Source: Rebecca billardiae RCC1528 (lineage: Eukaryota; Haptophyta). From it: DNA of 64,000 nucleotides. The notes below the pieces were generated by a model that made no database searches, had not been told where the DNA came from, and was given only the letters and a program-made list of their open reading frames with translations. The position numbers and the translations under genes were made by a program. Positions 8,424 through 16,998 of this stretch are shown one piece after another. Within the stretch, counting starts at the first letter, position 1. Each line of letters starts with the position of its first letter. The stretch spans positions 1,178,001 through 1,242,000 of the forward strand of contig OZ251232.1 of NCBI GenBank assembly GCA_965240325.2, given 5' to 3'.

Positions 8424-10991
8424 TCAGCACCGCGCCACCTCGATGTAGAACCGCTCGACGTGCTGCCCGTGCTCCCAGAAGCGGTCAAAGTAGGACTGCG
8501 CGCGCACCGCGTGCCCCTCCGCAGGGCCGGGCGCGCCGTGCCGGACGGCGACGCCGCAGATCTGCTCGGCGATGGCGGAGTCCGAGACGCGCGCCGCGGG
8601 GGCGAAGAGGCGGCTCGCGCCGATCGTTCGCGCGAGCGTGCGCGCGTACGCGCGTGAATCTGTCAGGATCGTCAGCCGACCTGCCGCGCCCGCGCCCGCG
8701 CCCGCCGCCGCAGCCGCGCCCGCCTTGGCCGGCGGCGCGAGCGCCGCATGTGCCGCTGCGAAGAATCGAGCGCTCAGGAGCTCGACGGCGGACTCGGCGC
8801 TGGCGTCGCCCGAGTGGTGCGGCGGCTCGGGGAAGTTGACAAACAGCCGGGCGACGCGCCCGCGAGGCACGTGGCGCTCGAGCACGCGGAGCGCGTCGCC
8901 GGCCGCGACCGCCAGGTTGGGCAGCCGGCGCGTGAGTGCGCGCGAGCAGATGGCCCACGCTCGATCGCACCGCAGCTCGACCGCCAGCCAGCGCACCGCG
9001 CCGCGCGTAGCGTCGGCCTGCGCCACGACCCAGTCGCCGTTGCCCGAGCAAACCTCGACGTGCAGCGGCGCGCTTGCCTCCGCGCCGTCCGCGTCGAAGA
9101 GGTGCCGCGTCCGCAGCGTGCCGCTCGCGCGGCCGATGCGGTGCGCATACGCGGCGCTGAAGTTGGTGAGCGACAGCGGCGCGCCGCCGCGGGCGGTCGC
9201 GGGCGTGGCGGCGCGCGGCCGCGCATGCGCGCCCCGACTCGGGGGCGTCGCGGCCGCGTCACCGCGCGCGCGCTTTCGCCCCGCGCGCAGCGGCGACGAG
9301 TCGTGCGCGAGGCCAGGCGTCGCCCCGGCGGAAGCGTGCGCGCGGCACGCCCGCCTCAGCCCGAACGCGCGGAGCAGCGAGGCCAGCAGGCCCTGGGCCA
9401 CGCGGTCGCCCACGCCGTCGCCCGCGACCGCGGCCGCGCGCGCGCCTCTGCCGCCAGCCGCCGAGCCGCGCAGGCCGCATTGGGTCCGCGCTGCGCGGGC
9501 CAACGCGGATGGCCCCGCCGGGGCGGGTTCGACCAGCGCGGTCGCCTCAGCGACGCCATCCCCCGCGGCGGCCACAGCGGCCGCGCTCGGCTTTGCCGCC
9601 TCGGCACCGTCCGCCGAGTCGAAGTCGAAGAGGAAAGTCCGGCTGAGCTGCGCGAGCACAGCCGGCGCGAGGCCGGCGCGCGGCGCGGCACGGCCCGCGG
9701 GCCGAGCCTCGCGCGGCTCGTCCGCCGCCTCCACGGCGCGACGCTCGGCACGCGCAGATTCGGAGCGCACGAACGTGCCGATGCGGTTGAGCTCGCGCTT
9801 GAGCTCCTGCACCGCCAGCTGCTCGTACCACGACGTCTCCGCCTCGCCACCGGACGCCCCGCCGCCGCGCTCCCTCTCGCGCGCCGCCGTGGCCAGCCGT
9901 GCATGCCGCAGCTCGGCTTCGCGGACGGCCGCCAGCCCCTCGGCGAAGCGGCCGAGCAGCGCGTGCGCGTGCGCCTCGGCGAGGGCGAGCTCGCAGAGCA
10001 GCGTGTCTCGCAGCTCCTCGGCGGACGCCGACGCGGCGGCGAGCGCCTCCTCGTCCGCCGCGACACCCACGCCGCCGGCGCGCTCGCCGTCGTCGGCCGC
10101 GCGGCCGCCCCGGCCGCGTGCGCCACCACCACCGCCGGTCTGCAGCACGTGTGCGGGGTGGCCGAAGCGGCAGCGCGAGCCGCGCGGGCACGTATTGGCG
10201 CCCTCGAGCCAGAAGAGGCACACGGGCGTCTCGGCCGGCGCCTGCGCCTCGTCGCCGCCTCGCGTGTCGCCGAGTGGCCGCTTCGCTGCCGCCGCCGCGC
10301 CCGGCTGCCCGTGCGATGGCGGCGGCGGCGGCGTGATGCGCTGCGCAAGCCTGCGGAGGGCGCGCGCGTCGAGGTGCATGGCCAGGAGCTTGCACATGAG
10401 GCGGTAGGTGGTGGCGTCTGGCTCGAGGCTCCACTCCGACCCGAGCCGCGCGTACAGCCGCCGCGCGAGCCGCACGTGCCCGGTGCGCACGCAGCCGCGG
10501 AGCGCGGTGTTGATCGCTCGCACATCCGGACGCACGGGCGCGCGCCCGCGCCGAGCGTGCTCGCCGGAGGCGGAGGTCATGTCGTCGAGCAGCGCGACGG
10601 CGCGGGTAGTCTCGCCCGTGTTCACGTACCCCTTCACCAGTGCCGTGAGCACCGCAGCGTTCGCCTCGAGCCCGGCCGCCATCATGGACTCCGCCGCGCC
10701 GAGGGCGCCGCACATGTCGCCCGACGAGCCATACGCGTTGACGACCGCGCAGCACGTGTACACGGTGGGGCTGAGGCCCTCTGCGCGGAGCCGCTCGTAC
10801 ACGGCGAGAGCTGCGGAGAGCTGCTTGCGCTGCGCGTGCTCGGCGATCTCGCGCGTCAAGCGAGCGGTGCGCTCGCCCTCCGTGGAGGCCGGCGCCATCT
10901 TGCTGATGGCCATCATACTCGGCCTCGCGAGATCGGAATCCGGATCACGACGTGTCCACTGCTGGCAAATTACTGCTGCGGTGCTGCCCAC
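8424..10991 (-). CDS. PPR - CCCH zinc finger - TrmB-type tRNA methyltransferase fusion
   Basis: 855 aa in one exon. Residues about 45-225 form four to five pentatricopeptide repeats (for example YERLRAEGLSPTVYTCCAVV). Residues about 255-285 hold one CCCH finger (C-x9-C-x5-C-x3-H, ending RCRFGH). A long Ala/Arg-rich linker follows. From about residue 644 there is a Rossmann methyltransferase of the tRNA guanine-N7 (TrmB) type: SAM-binding EVCSGNGDWV, acidic VELR end of strand 2, and VNFPEPPHHS, which matches the TrmB NFPDPW.K.HH motif. PPR tracts bind RNA in organelles, so a tRNA-processing or modification role in mitochondrion or plastid is inferred. The first ATG is used; ATG 10916 is an alternative. 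From memory, PPR-methyltransferase fusions are known in algae and protists; the CCCH insert is less usual. Confidence 0.82.
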   Translation of the reverse strand: MGSTAAVICQQWTRRDPDSDLARPSMMAISKMAPASTEGERTARLTREIAEHAQRKQLSAALAVYERLRAEGLSPTVYTCCAVVNAYGSSGDMCGALGAAESMMAAGLEANAAVLTALVKGYVNTGETTRAVALLDDMTSASGEHARRGRAPVRPDVRAINTALRGCVRTGHVRLARRLYARLGSEWSLEPDATTYRLMCKLLAMHLDARALRRLAQRITPPPPPSHGQPGAAAAAKRPLGDTRGGDEAQAPAETPVCLFWLEGANTCPRGSRCRFGHPAHVLQTGGGGGARGRGGRAADDGERAGGVGVAADEEALAAASASAEELRDTLLCELALAEAHAHALLGRFAEGLAAVREAELRHARLATAARERERGGGASGGEAETSWYEQLAVQELKRELNRIGTFVRSESARAERRAVEAADEPREARPAGRAAPRAGLAPAVLAQLSRTFLFDFDSADGAEAAKPSAAAVAAAGDGVAEATALVEPAPAGPSALARAARTQCGLRGSAAGGRGARAAAVAGDGVGDRVAQGLLASLLRAFGLRRACRAHASAGATPGLAHDSSPLRAGRKRARGDAAATPPSRGAHARPRAATPATARGGAPLSLTNFSAAYAHRIGRASGTLRTRHLFDADGAEASAPLHVEVCSGNGDWVVAQADATRGAVRWLAVELRCDRAWAICSRALTRRLPNLAVAAGDALRVLERHVPRGRVARLFVNFPEPPHHSGDASAESAVELLSARFFAAAHAALAPPAKAGAAAAAGAGAGAAGRLTILTDSRAYARTLARTIGASRLFAPAARVSDSAIAEQICGVAVRHGAPGPAEGHAVRAQSYFDRFWEHGQHVERFYIEVARC

Positions 10992-12140
10992 ACCCTTCAG
11001 GCCCGTTCAGGGGAACCCATGCTCGCAGAGCGGCCGGGGCGAATCTCAGGGGCCTGAGGCGGTCCCGCACGCGCGCCCCGCGGCCACGCCTGAGGGTGCG
11101 GGCGGGCTTTTCGATCATGTTGGTGAGCTCTCCGCCATCGGGGCGCGCTTCATTGCACCGCCTCGCCTCGCGTACGGCGTTCCCGTCGTGCTCGCACTGA
11201 CAAGGCTGAGCAGAGCGTAGAGTGCCATCATGATTGCATTCGGTTCCAACTTGCTCGCCAGCCACTTCCAACCAGGTGCGCGCGGCTTGGGAGTGGACGA
11301 TTAGTTCCGTGTGCCCGGGCTCGTCATGACACCGGCATGCCGATCCCTCCCCAGCCGAGATGTCAGAGCGCGTGCGCACAGGCAGTCACAGGCAGTGCGC
11401 ACTGGTAGCCAAGTGGACGCGTGTGAGCGACGACAAGCCACCACAAGAAAACGGCCGCATCCAACCTTCTCACATACCACTAGACCACCGCGCAGAATGC
11501 GTCTGAGCGCGCCCATTCCCGCCCATACCGAGTTACAGCGGCTCGATTGTGAGGCGGGTGCACGGGCGGCTGGTGAAAGCGAGCCCCGCGCGGGCGGCGA
11601 GAGAGACGCGCGGGAATAGACCTGATGCGGGAGTGCCCGAACAACATGAAGGTGCGTCCATCTTCCAAGCGCGCGACCGGTCCGACACCACGCCACGCCA
11701 AACGAGCACCACGCGTGTCGCCCCCCAGCGCCGGCCACGCGTCCCGAGGCGCTGCCATGTTTCGTCACGGGCCCGATCTCTGAGGTTAGCCGCCCGGCCG
11801 CTCTGCGACTCGCCGACTGCGAGCGTGGTTCCACCACGCGCAGAGCGGCCGGGTGTGTATCGTCGGCCAGTGTCCACTGCTCCTCGAACTGAGAACAGCC
11901 TGCTGAGTACTGCCGCTACAATACGAGTACCGAGTGTAAAAGTCATAGTGTCATACTGTCACCAGCATCTACTACTAAACTGAGGATAAGCCGCCCGGAC
12001 GCGACCGACGGCGACGCCGGGAATGCCAAGCAGGACGCACCGTAGCCGCTCGGTAGGCTGCGGCACCGGCCAGTTCACGGCGGCATCCAGCCAGGCCCGC
12101 GGCGCGGGCGTTCGGACTGCGCTGCGAGGAAGCGCGACGC
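10992..12140. other. Intergenic, no gene supported
   Basis: About 1.15 kb with compositional frames on both strands (longest about 178 aa on minus). None shows a domain, a plausible hydrophobic core or conserved motifs. No repeat was noticed. Confidence 0.5.
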
Positions 12141-12280
12141 CTATTCCTTCGCGCGCGATCTTTCTGCCTCGCGCGCCCACGTGTCACTCGGCCGGTGGCG
12201 GTGCTGCCAGCCCTGCGTCGCACCCGCGCTCTGGCCACGCACGACACCCTGCGCTGTTGTGCCCACCACAGCTGCGCTAC

Positions 12281-12319
<39 letters not shown>

Positions 12320-13172
12320 GCGTCGCGAATGGCGCAGCGTCGTGTGCGACGGGCGCCAGCCCGATGATCACCTGCGACCGCGGCATCAGCCCGTTGCCGC
12401 ACACGTCCGTCGCGGGCGAGTTGACGATGCGCGTGAAGCGGTGTGTGTACCGCGCGTCGGTGAGCGCGTCCGAGCGCAGGAAGCGCAGGATGTCCACCGC
12501 GGTCTGCAGCCGCCAGAGCGGGCAGAAGCCGAAGAGGATGGTGGCCTTGAGCGCGCTCGTGAGCGGCAGCCGCGCCGGCAGCCAGAAGCTCAGCTTCGTC
12601 ACGTCCTCTTTGGGCAGCACCTTGGACGCCGCCCACTTTGGGTGCCTGCACAGGTCGGCATGCGCAACGCCGAGCTCGTCGAGCCCGAGGTCGAGCTCGA
12701 AGGCGCCGGTGGCCAGGGCGCCGTCGAGGAGAGAGAGCGCGACAGTCGCCTCGTCGCGAGCCCGCTCGAGCCGCTCCGCTGACGAGAGGAGCTCTGTGCG
12801 GTCGCTCAGCACCTCGTGCGATGCGCGCACGGGTGGCGTGTCGGATGCGCTCGCGAGCGCAATCGGCGGCACCGCAGGCGTGTCCGACGCGAGGCGCACG
12901 CGGTCCGTGACGAGGAAGTGGGCGAGGTCGTCGCGCACGCCCACGAGGTGCATGCGGATGGCCAATGCGGGCTCGACGTCCGGGGCCGACAACGAAGGCA
13001 CGCGCGCCAGCAGGTAGCCCTCGTCGCGCTCAGCGGCTCTGAGCGTCTGCTCTGTGAGCGCGAGCGGGGGTGGCGGCTCGGCCGATGCGCCGCCAGCGCC
13101 TCGCACGACACGCAGGCTCACGGGGCCGCCCGGGAAGGCCACGCACGGTAGGCGAGTGAGCGCCAGCCGCAT
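12141..13172 (-). CDS. LON N-terminal (substrate-binding) domain protein
   Basis: 343 aa. The N-terminus LTRLPCVAFPGGPVSLRVV matches the opening of the LON substrate-binding (PUA-like) domain. About residues 200-240 (KLSFWLPARLPLTSALKATI, then LWRLQTAVDIL) match its helical end, where family members read W.FW.....P....+..LL....+RL. No AAA+ or Ser-Lys protease domain follows, so this is a stand-alone LON-domain protein and not a Lon protease. Such proteins include cereblon-like and plastid forms. A 13-residue Gly run (the GCC tract near 12283-12318) precedes a basic tail. The upstream codons read LRLWK before the ATG, which could indicate an earlier start. Confidence 0.65.
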
Positions 13173-13650
13173 CTTCCAGAGGCGGAGGCGCTCGCCGCTT
13201 GCTTCCGGGCGGTAGCGCGGGGCGAAGCGGCACAGCGACCAACGCCCCGGAAGACGACCAGCTGAAATGCGATTCTGCGCATTCGAGTGACGAAATCACT
13301 CTAGATCAATCTAACAATCTTTAGCGGAATTGGCGCCCCCCGCCGCCGCCGCCGCCGGCCCGCCGCCGCTCGGCCGCCGCTCGCCACTGCCACTGATCAT
13401 GGCCAAACGCGACGACGTCCGTCGCAGCGCCAAGTCGGTCGGACGGAGCATAGCTACGGGTGCGCACTATGCGGCTAGCCAGCCTGCTTAGTCTGAGAGA
13501 CTGCACGTCCGTGTCTGAGCGGGCGAGGCGGGCCGGGTCCGCTGCGATACGGTGCCGTGCTAGCCGGGCCGCGGCGACGACACGGGCGGTGTCGCTACGG
13601 GCCGTCGGAACCGACGCCCCGCCGGACCGTCTTGGACACGCCTCACGGCC
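13173..13650. other. Intergenic, no gene supported
   Basis: Contains a short (CCG)n run near 13338-13370 and otherwise unremarkable GC-rich sequence between two minus-strand genes. Confidence 0.5.
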
Positions 13651-14655
13651 TCAGCAGCTTGGCAGCTCGCGCCGCGGCGGCAGCGGGGTCGCAACTGGGC
13701 ACGGCCGCGCTGGCTGACATCCGGCGCCGACGGCCCAGCCGTGCAGCGCGGGCGTTGCCAGCTTAGCCGGCAGCCTCGCGAGCGGGCGCTCCCGCGCGCC
13801 GGCCGTCAGCGACTGCTGCAGCGCCTGCACCATGGCCGCGTCGCTCAGCAGCGCGCCAAAGAGCGTGGACTCCGGGCTCGGGTCGGAGGGTGCAGACCAG
13901 TGCTCCTCCGAGGCGGCCCACGACTGCGGGGCGCGTGCCGGCCTCGGGGAACGTGGCGGCAGCACCCGGTGCGCCTCGTCGGCGCCACACGGGCGGCGTG
14001 CAGCACGCGGCGCGCCCGGCACGGCCAATCGCCCCGCGCCGCGCGCGTGCCCCGCCTCCGACACCAGCCGCGCGGGCCGGAAGCGCGCGTGCGTGCACGC
14101 TGCCGACCACGGCGTCTCAAACGCGCGCGCCATCGCCGCGATCGCCGAGCTGTCCTTCGCAAAGTGCGCGAAGATGGGCTCCTCGGCGGCGGGCGGGGAT
14201 GAGGTGCGGCGCACGGTGGGCGGCGGCTGGGTCGGCGTACGCCTCGGCTCCTCCACCTCCGGCGGCCCAGCGAGCCGCGGCATGCGCCTCCGTCGGGGCA
14301 GCGACGCCGGCGCGGGCGCCTGCGCCGGCGCGGGCGCTTGCGCCGCCGGCGCATCGTGGGCCTCGGGCAGCACGCGCGACACGCCGACGAGGCTGTGCAC
14401 AGCGCCGGTGCTGTCGCACATGGGGACGACGACGAGGTGGTGACGCACGGCACGCGCTGTCTGCGTGGTGAAATTCGTCACCACGCCGCAGTCCACAGAC
14501 GTCGCCAGCAGCGTCTTCCCGCCGCTCGTCGCGTCGGCGAGCTTGTCGCCAATATCTCGATTGCTCGAGGTCGGCCCCGAGAGGAGCGCGAATGTACGGC
14601 CCACAGCCTGCTCGGCGCCCAGCTCCCACGCCGAGTACCATGCATCGTTCGCCGC
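13651..14655 (-). CDS. PAS-domain protein, 5' exon(s) not resolved
   Basis: The last exon appears to start at 14655 after an acacag acceptor. It opens AANDAWYSAWELGAEQAVGRT, followed by LLSGPTSSNRDIGD and later VVVPMCDSTGAVHSLVGVSR. That is the second half of a PAS domain of the LOV-like LQGP.T type. The flavin-binding Cys motif would lie upstream and is not seen, so light sensing cannot be claimed. After the PAS the protein has a Pro/Ala-rich linker (APAPAQAPAPA) and a roughly 180-residue tail with no recognised domain. The first half of the PAS must sit on exon(s) further 5' on this strand, perhaps between 14700 and 15000. I could not find a frame and donor that complete it. Confidence 0.6.
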   Translation of the reverse strand, partial: AANDAWYSAWELGAEQAVGRTFALLSGPTSSNRDIGDKLADATSGGKTLLATSVDCGVVTNFTTQTARAVRHHLVVVPMCDSTGAVHSLVGVSRVLPEAHDAPAAQAPAPAQAPAPASLPRRRRMPRLAGPPEVEEPRRTPTQPPPTVRRTSSPPAAEEPIFAHFAKDSSAIAAMARAFETPWSAACTHARFRPARLVSEAGHARGAGRLAVPGAPRAARRPCGADEAHRVLPPRSPRPARAPQSWAASEEHWSAPSDPSPESTLFGALLSDAAMVQALQQSLTAGARERPLARLPAKLATPALHGWAVGAGCQPARPCPVATPLPPRRELPSC

Positions 14656-15614
14656 CTGTGTTTCAGCAGGCGCGCGTTACAGGAGGCAGGTTGTAAGCGC
14701 GGCGTGCGGTTGATTTACGCGCGTGGGCTGCGCAACCGTCGCTGGTGCTGGCGCGGGCCTGCTCGCACCTCGATCGCGTATGGTGGCCGAGGTGACGTGC
14801 GCACGGCGCATAATCGTTCTCGTGCTGAGATGTCTACGCCGAGCAGCGGAAGCGCCGCGTCGACGGCGTCGGCTATGCTCGACATGTTACGAAGCTCAAA
14901 GCCTAAGATGAGCGAAGTGGAAAGTTCGACGCTGCTGCCCAATACAAATACCCCGGTGATGAACGACGCGGTCGGCACGGTTTCTAAGTTCTAACCAACT
15001 TCTTCATACCACAAGTCGAGTGGAACCAACCATTGGTTGAGAGGTGTACTTGCGCACCCACGGAATCGACGAAAAGCAGGAGAAGTTTGTACACTTCTTC
15101 TATATCGGTCACTTGAGCTCATATGGAGCGGCTCATGAAAGACATCATTCTGGCGCGCGAGGAGGTTCGGCAGGTCCTTCGCAAGCAAATCTGCGCGCGC
15201 GAACCGGTGGAATCTTCAGGATAACTTCGTCGAAAAATCGTCCTACAATAAAGCGCCCAGATTTTTTTGTGGCGCGGCGGGAAAAAATTACGATTTCCGA
15301 CAGGCGACCGACGCACTTAGAATATACGCGGCCGCGGCCGCACAGCGGCCACAATGGCCCAAAGGCTGATTCCAAATCCAGCGGCCGAACCGCGGGTCCA
15401 TCTCCAGCGCGGCACCGCGGTCGCACTTGGCCGCGGCACGACGTGGCCGCTGCCGCAGTGGGAGGCGGGCGCGCAGCGCGCGCAGCTCCGTGCGCCCGGC
15501 TGGCGCCAGCAGGCTGGGACGTGATGCGAGCTGCGCCGGCGCAAGCCGACAGACGCTGACGGCGGCTGACGCCGCGCTGGGACTCCAATCCGTCCAGGAG
15601 GCGACCCAGCTGCC
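14656..15614. other. Unresolved region upstream of the PAS gene
   Basis: It should contain the 5' exon(s) of the PAS gene. Minus-strand codons at 14978-14715 read as a partly hydrophobic peptide (around SFITGVFVLGSSVELS) but show no clear PAS match. A 33-codon plus-strand frame at 15123-15224 encodes a charged, helix-like peptide (MERLMKDIILAREEVRQVL); it has no family and may be chance. The rest is GC-rich with nothing recognised. Confidence 0.4.
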
Positions 15615-16884
15615 TCAGAGTCGGTCGGTGGAGTAGGGCAGCTTCGACACCTCGTTCGCCGTTGCCGAGCCTGCGCGCGCGCGACCACGGGCGCATTGGC
15701 GGCCGCCGATGGAGCGCGCGCGCGCGCATCGCACGACCAGCCGCCAATTAGCCATCGCTCGCCGAATCGCGCGCGCGCTCGGGCGCGCGCTGGGCGCGCG
15801 CGCGCGAGCGGCTGCGCACCTGGCGGGCGGAAGCGCTTGAGGTAGAGCTCCGTCACCTCCTCCATCGGCGTGGGCTCGATGCCGAGCTCGCGCAGCCCGG
15901 GCATGCCCGCGGGCGCGGAGAGGTCGCTCAGAAACGTGCGCACCATGTCGCGCGTGAGCACGGGCTTGGGCAGCACCTCCACCATCGAGCCGACCAGCTC
16001 GAGCGCCGCGCGCGGCATCGCCGCCACCGCCATCGGCCGTCGGATCGTCGTGTAGATGTACTCGTACAGCTGCTGGTTGCTGAAGGCTTTGGGCCCGGCG
16101 ATCGCGAACGTCTCGCCCTCCGTCTCCTGCGCGGCGGGGCGCGGTGGGGCGCGCGTCGGCGCGCGTGGGGCGCCCGCCCATCGATCGCCCCGTGGCGGCG
16201 CGCGGCGCTCACCTCGCGCATCAGCACGGCCTGCACGGCCGCCGCCACGTCGAGGCAGTAGACTGGCTGCTGGCGCGCGGCGGCGCCGCTCACGAGCGGC
16301 ATCATCGGCATGATCTTCGCCAGGTCCGCGATCTTGTTGAAGATCTTGTCCTCCGGCCCCACGACCATCGCCGGCCTCAGCACGGTCGCGCCAGGGTACT
16401 CCTCGCGCAGCGCCATCTCGCCCGCGTGCTTTGTGCGCAGCCACTTGGACTCGGCGGAGGCGGAGGCGCCGAGCGCGGAGAAGTGGACGACGCGGTCGAC
16501 GCCGAGGTCCGTGCATATCGCGCCGAGCACGCGCGGGAACTGCACGTTGATCTGCTCGAAGCTGAACCGCCGCGTCTCGAACGGCTTGCCGAGCATGTTG
16601 ATCACCACGTTCGAGCTCGCGACCGCGCGCTCGATCTCGTCGTAGTTGCGGATGGACATCTCGTACGGCACGATCTGACCGAGGTCGCCCATCACCTTGA
16701 GGTGCTTCACCTCGTAGTCGTCGCCGCGGTACGGCACCACCACGCGCGCGCCGCCGCGCGCGAGCCGGTTGACAACGTACCGGCCGATGAAGCCATACGC
16801 GCCAAACACGGTCGCAGTCACGCCCGGGTTGCTCGAGCGGCCGAGGTGCCACTTGACGTGGGAGAAGTGCTTCGCGAGAGACAT
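15615..16884 (-). CDS. NDUFA9: NADH:ubiquinone oxidoreductase 39-kDa subunit (NDUFA9-like)
   Basis: Accessory subunit of mitochondrial complex I, an atypical short-chain dehydrogenase fold that binds NADPH. Three exons: 16884-16213, 16126-15820 and 15670-15615. Introns are 86 nt (GTGAGC...CGCAG) and 149 nt (GTGCGC...CGCAG), giving 344 aa. The joins read AVLMRE/ETEGETFAIAGP and RFRPPG/SATANEVSKLPYS. The nucleotide-binding motif TVFGAYGFIGRYVV is at about residues 24-37, preceded by a short basic leader suited to mitochondrial import. VVHFSALGASASAESKWLR is the family's sugar-epimerase-like core. Without the third exon the frame would run into a long Arg/Ala-rich nonsense tail. It is divergently arranged with the pentapeptide-repeat gene. 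Confidence 0.92.
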
Positions 16885-16998
16885 CCCGCGCGCCCTGACG
16901 CCGCGCCGCGAGGCACCCGCCCGCTCGGCTGCGCCGCCGCGCGCGATTCGGCCGAAGTCGACTCGCCGAGCGACCCGAGCAGGGCAGCAGGCCAGTCT
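16885..16998. promoter_or_regulatory. Putative bidirectional promoter (NDUFA9 / pentapeptide gene)
   Basis: Only 114 bp separate the NDUFA9 start on minus from the first in-frame ATG of the pentapeptide-repeat gene on plus. It must include both 5' UTRs unless the downstream start at 17098 is used. No TATA box is visible; the sequence is GC-rich. Confidence 0.4.

Noticed and set aside
15317-15669. Long Arg/Ala-rich C-terminal tail on NDUFA9
   Set aside because: A GT/AG intron from 15819 to 15671 leads to a short natural ending (NEVSKLPYSTDRL), so the tail is read-through of an intron.
16144-16998. Upstream extension of the pentapeptide-repeat frame
   Set aside because: It lies antisense to NDUFA9 exons and has Arg/His-rich composition typical of a shadow; the gene start is placed at 16999 or later.
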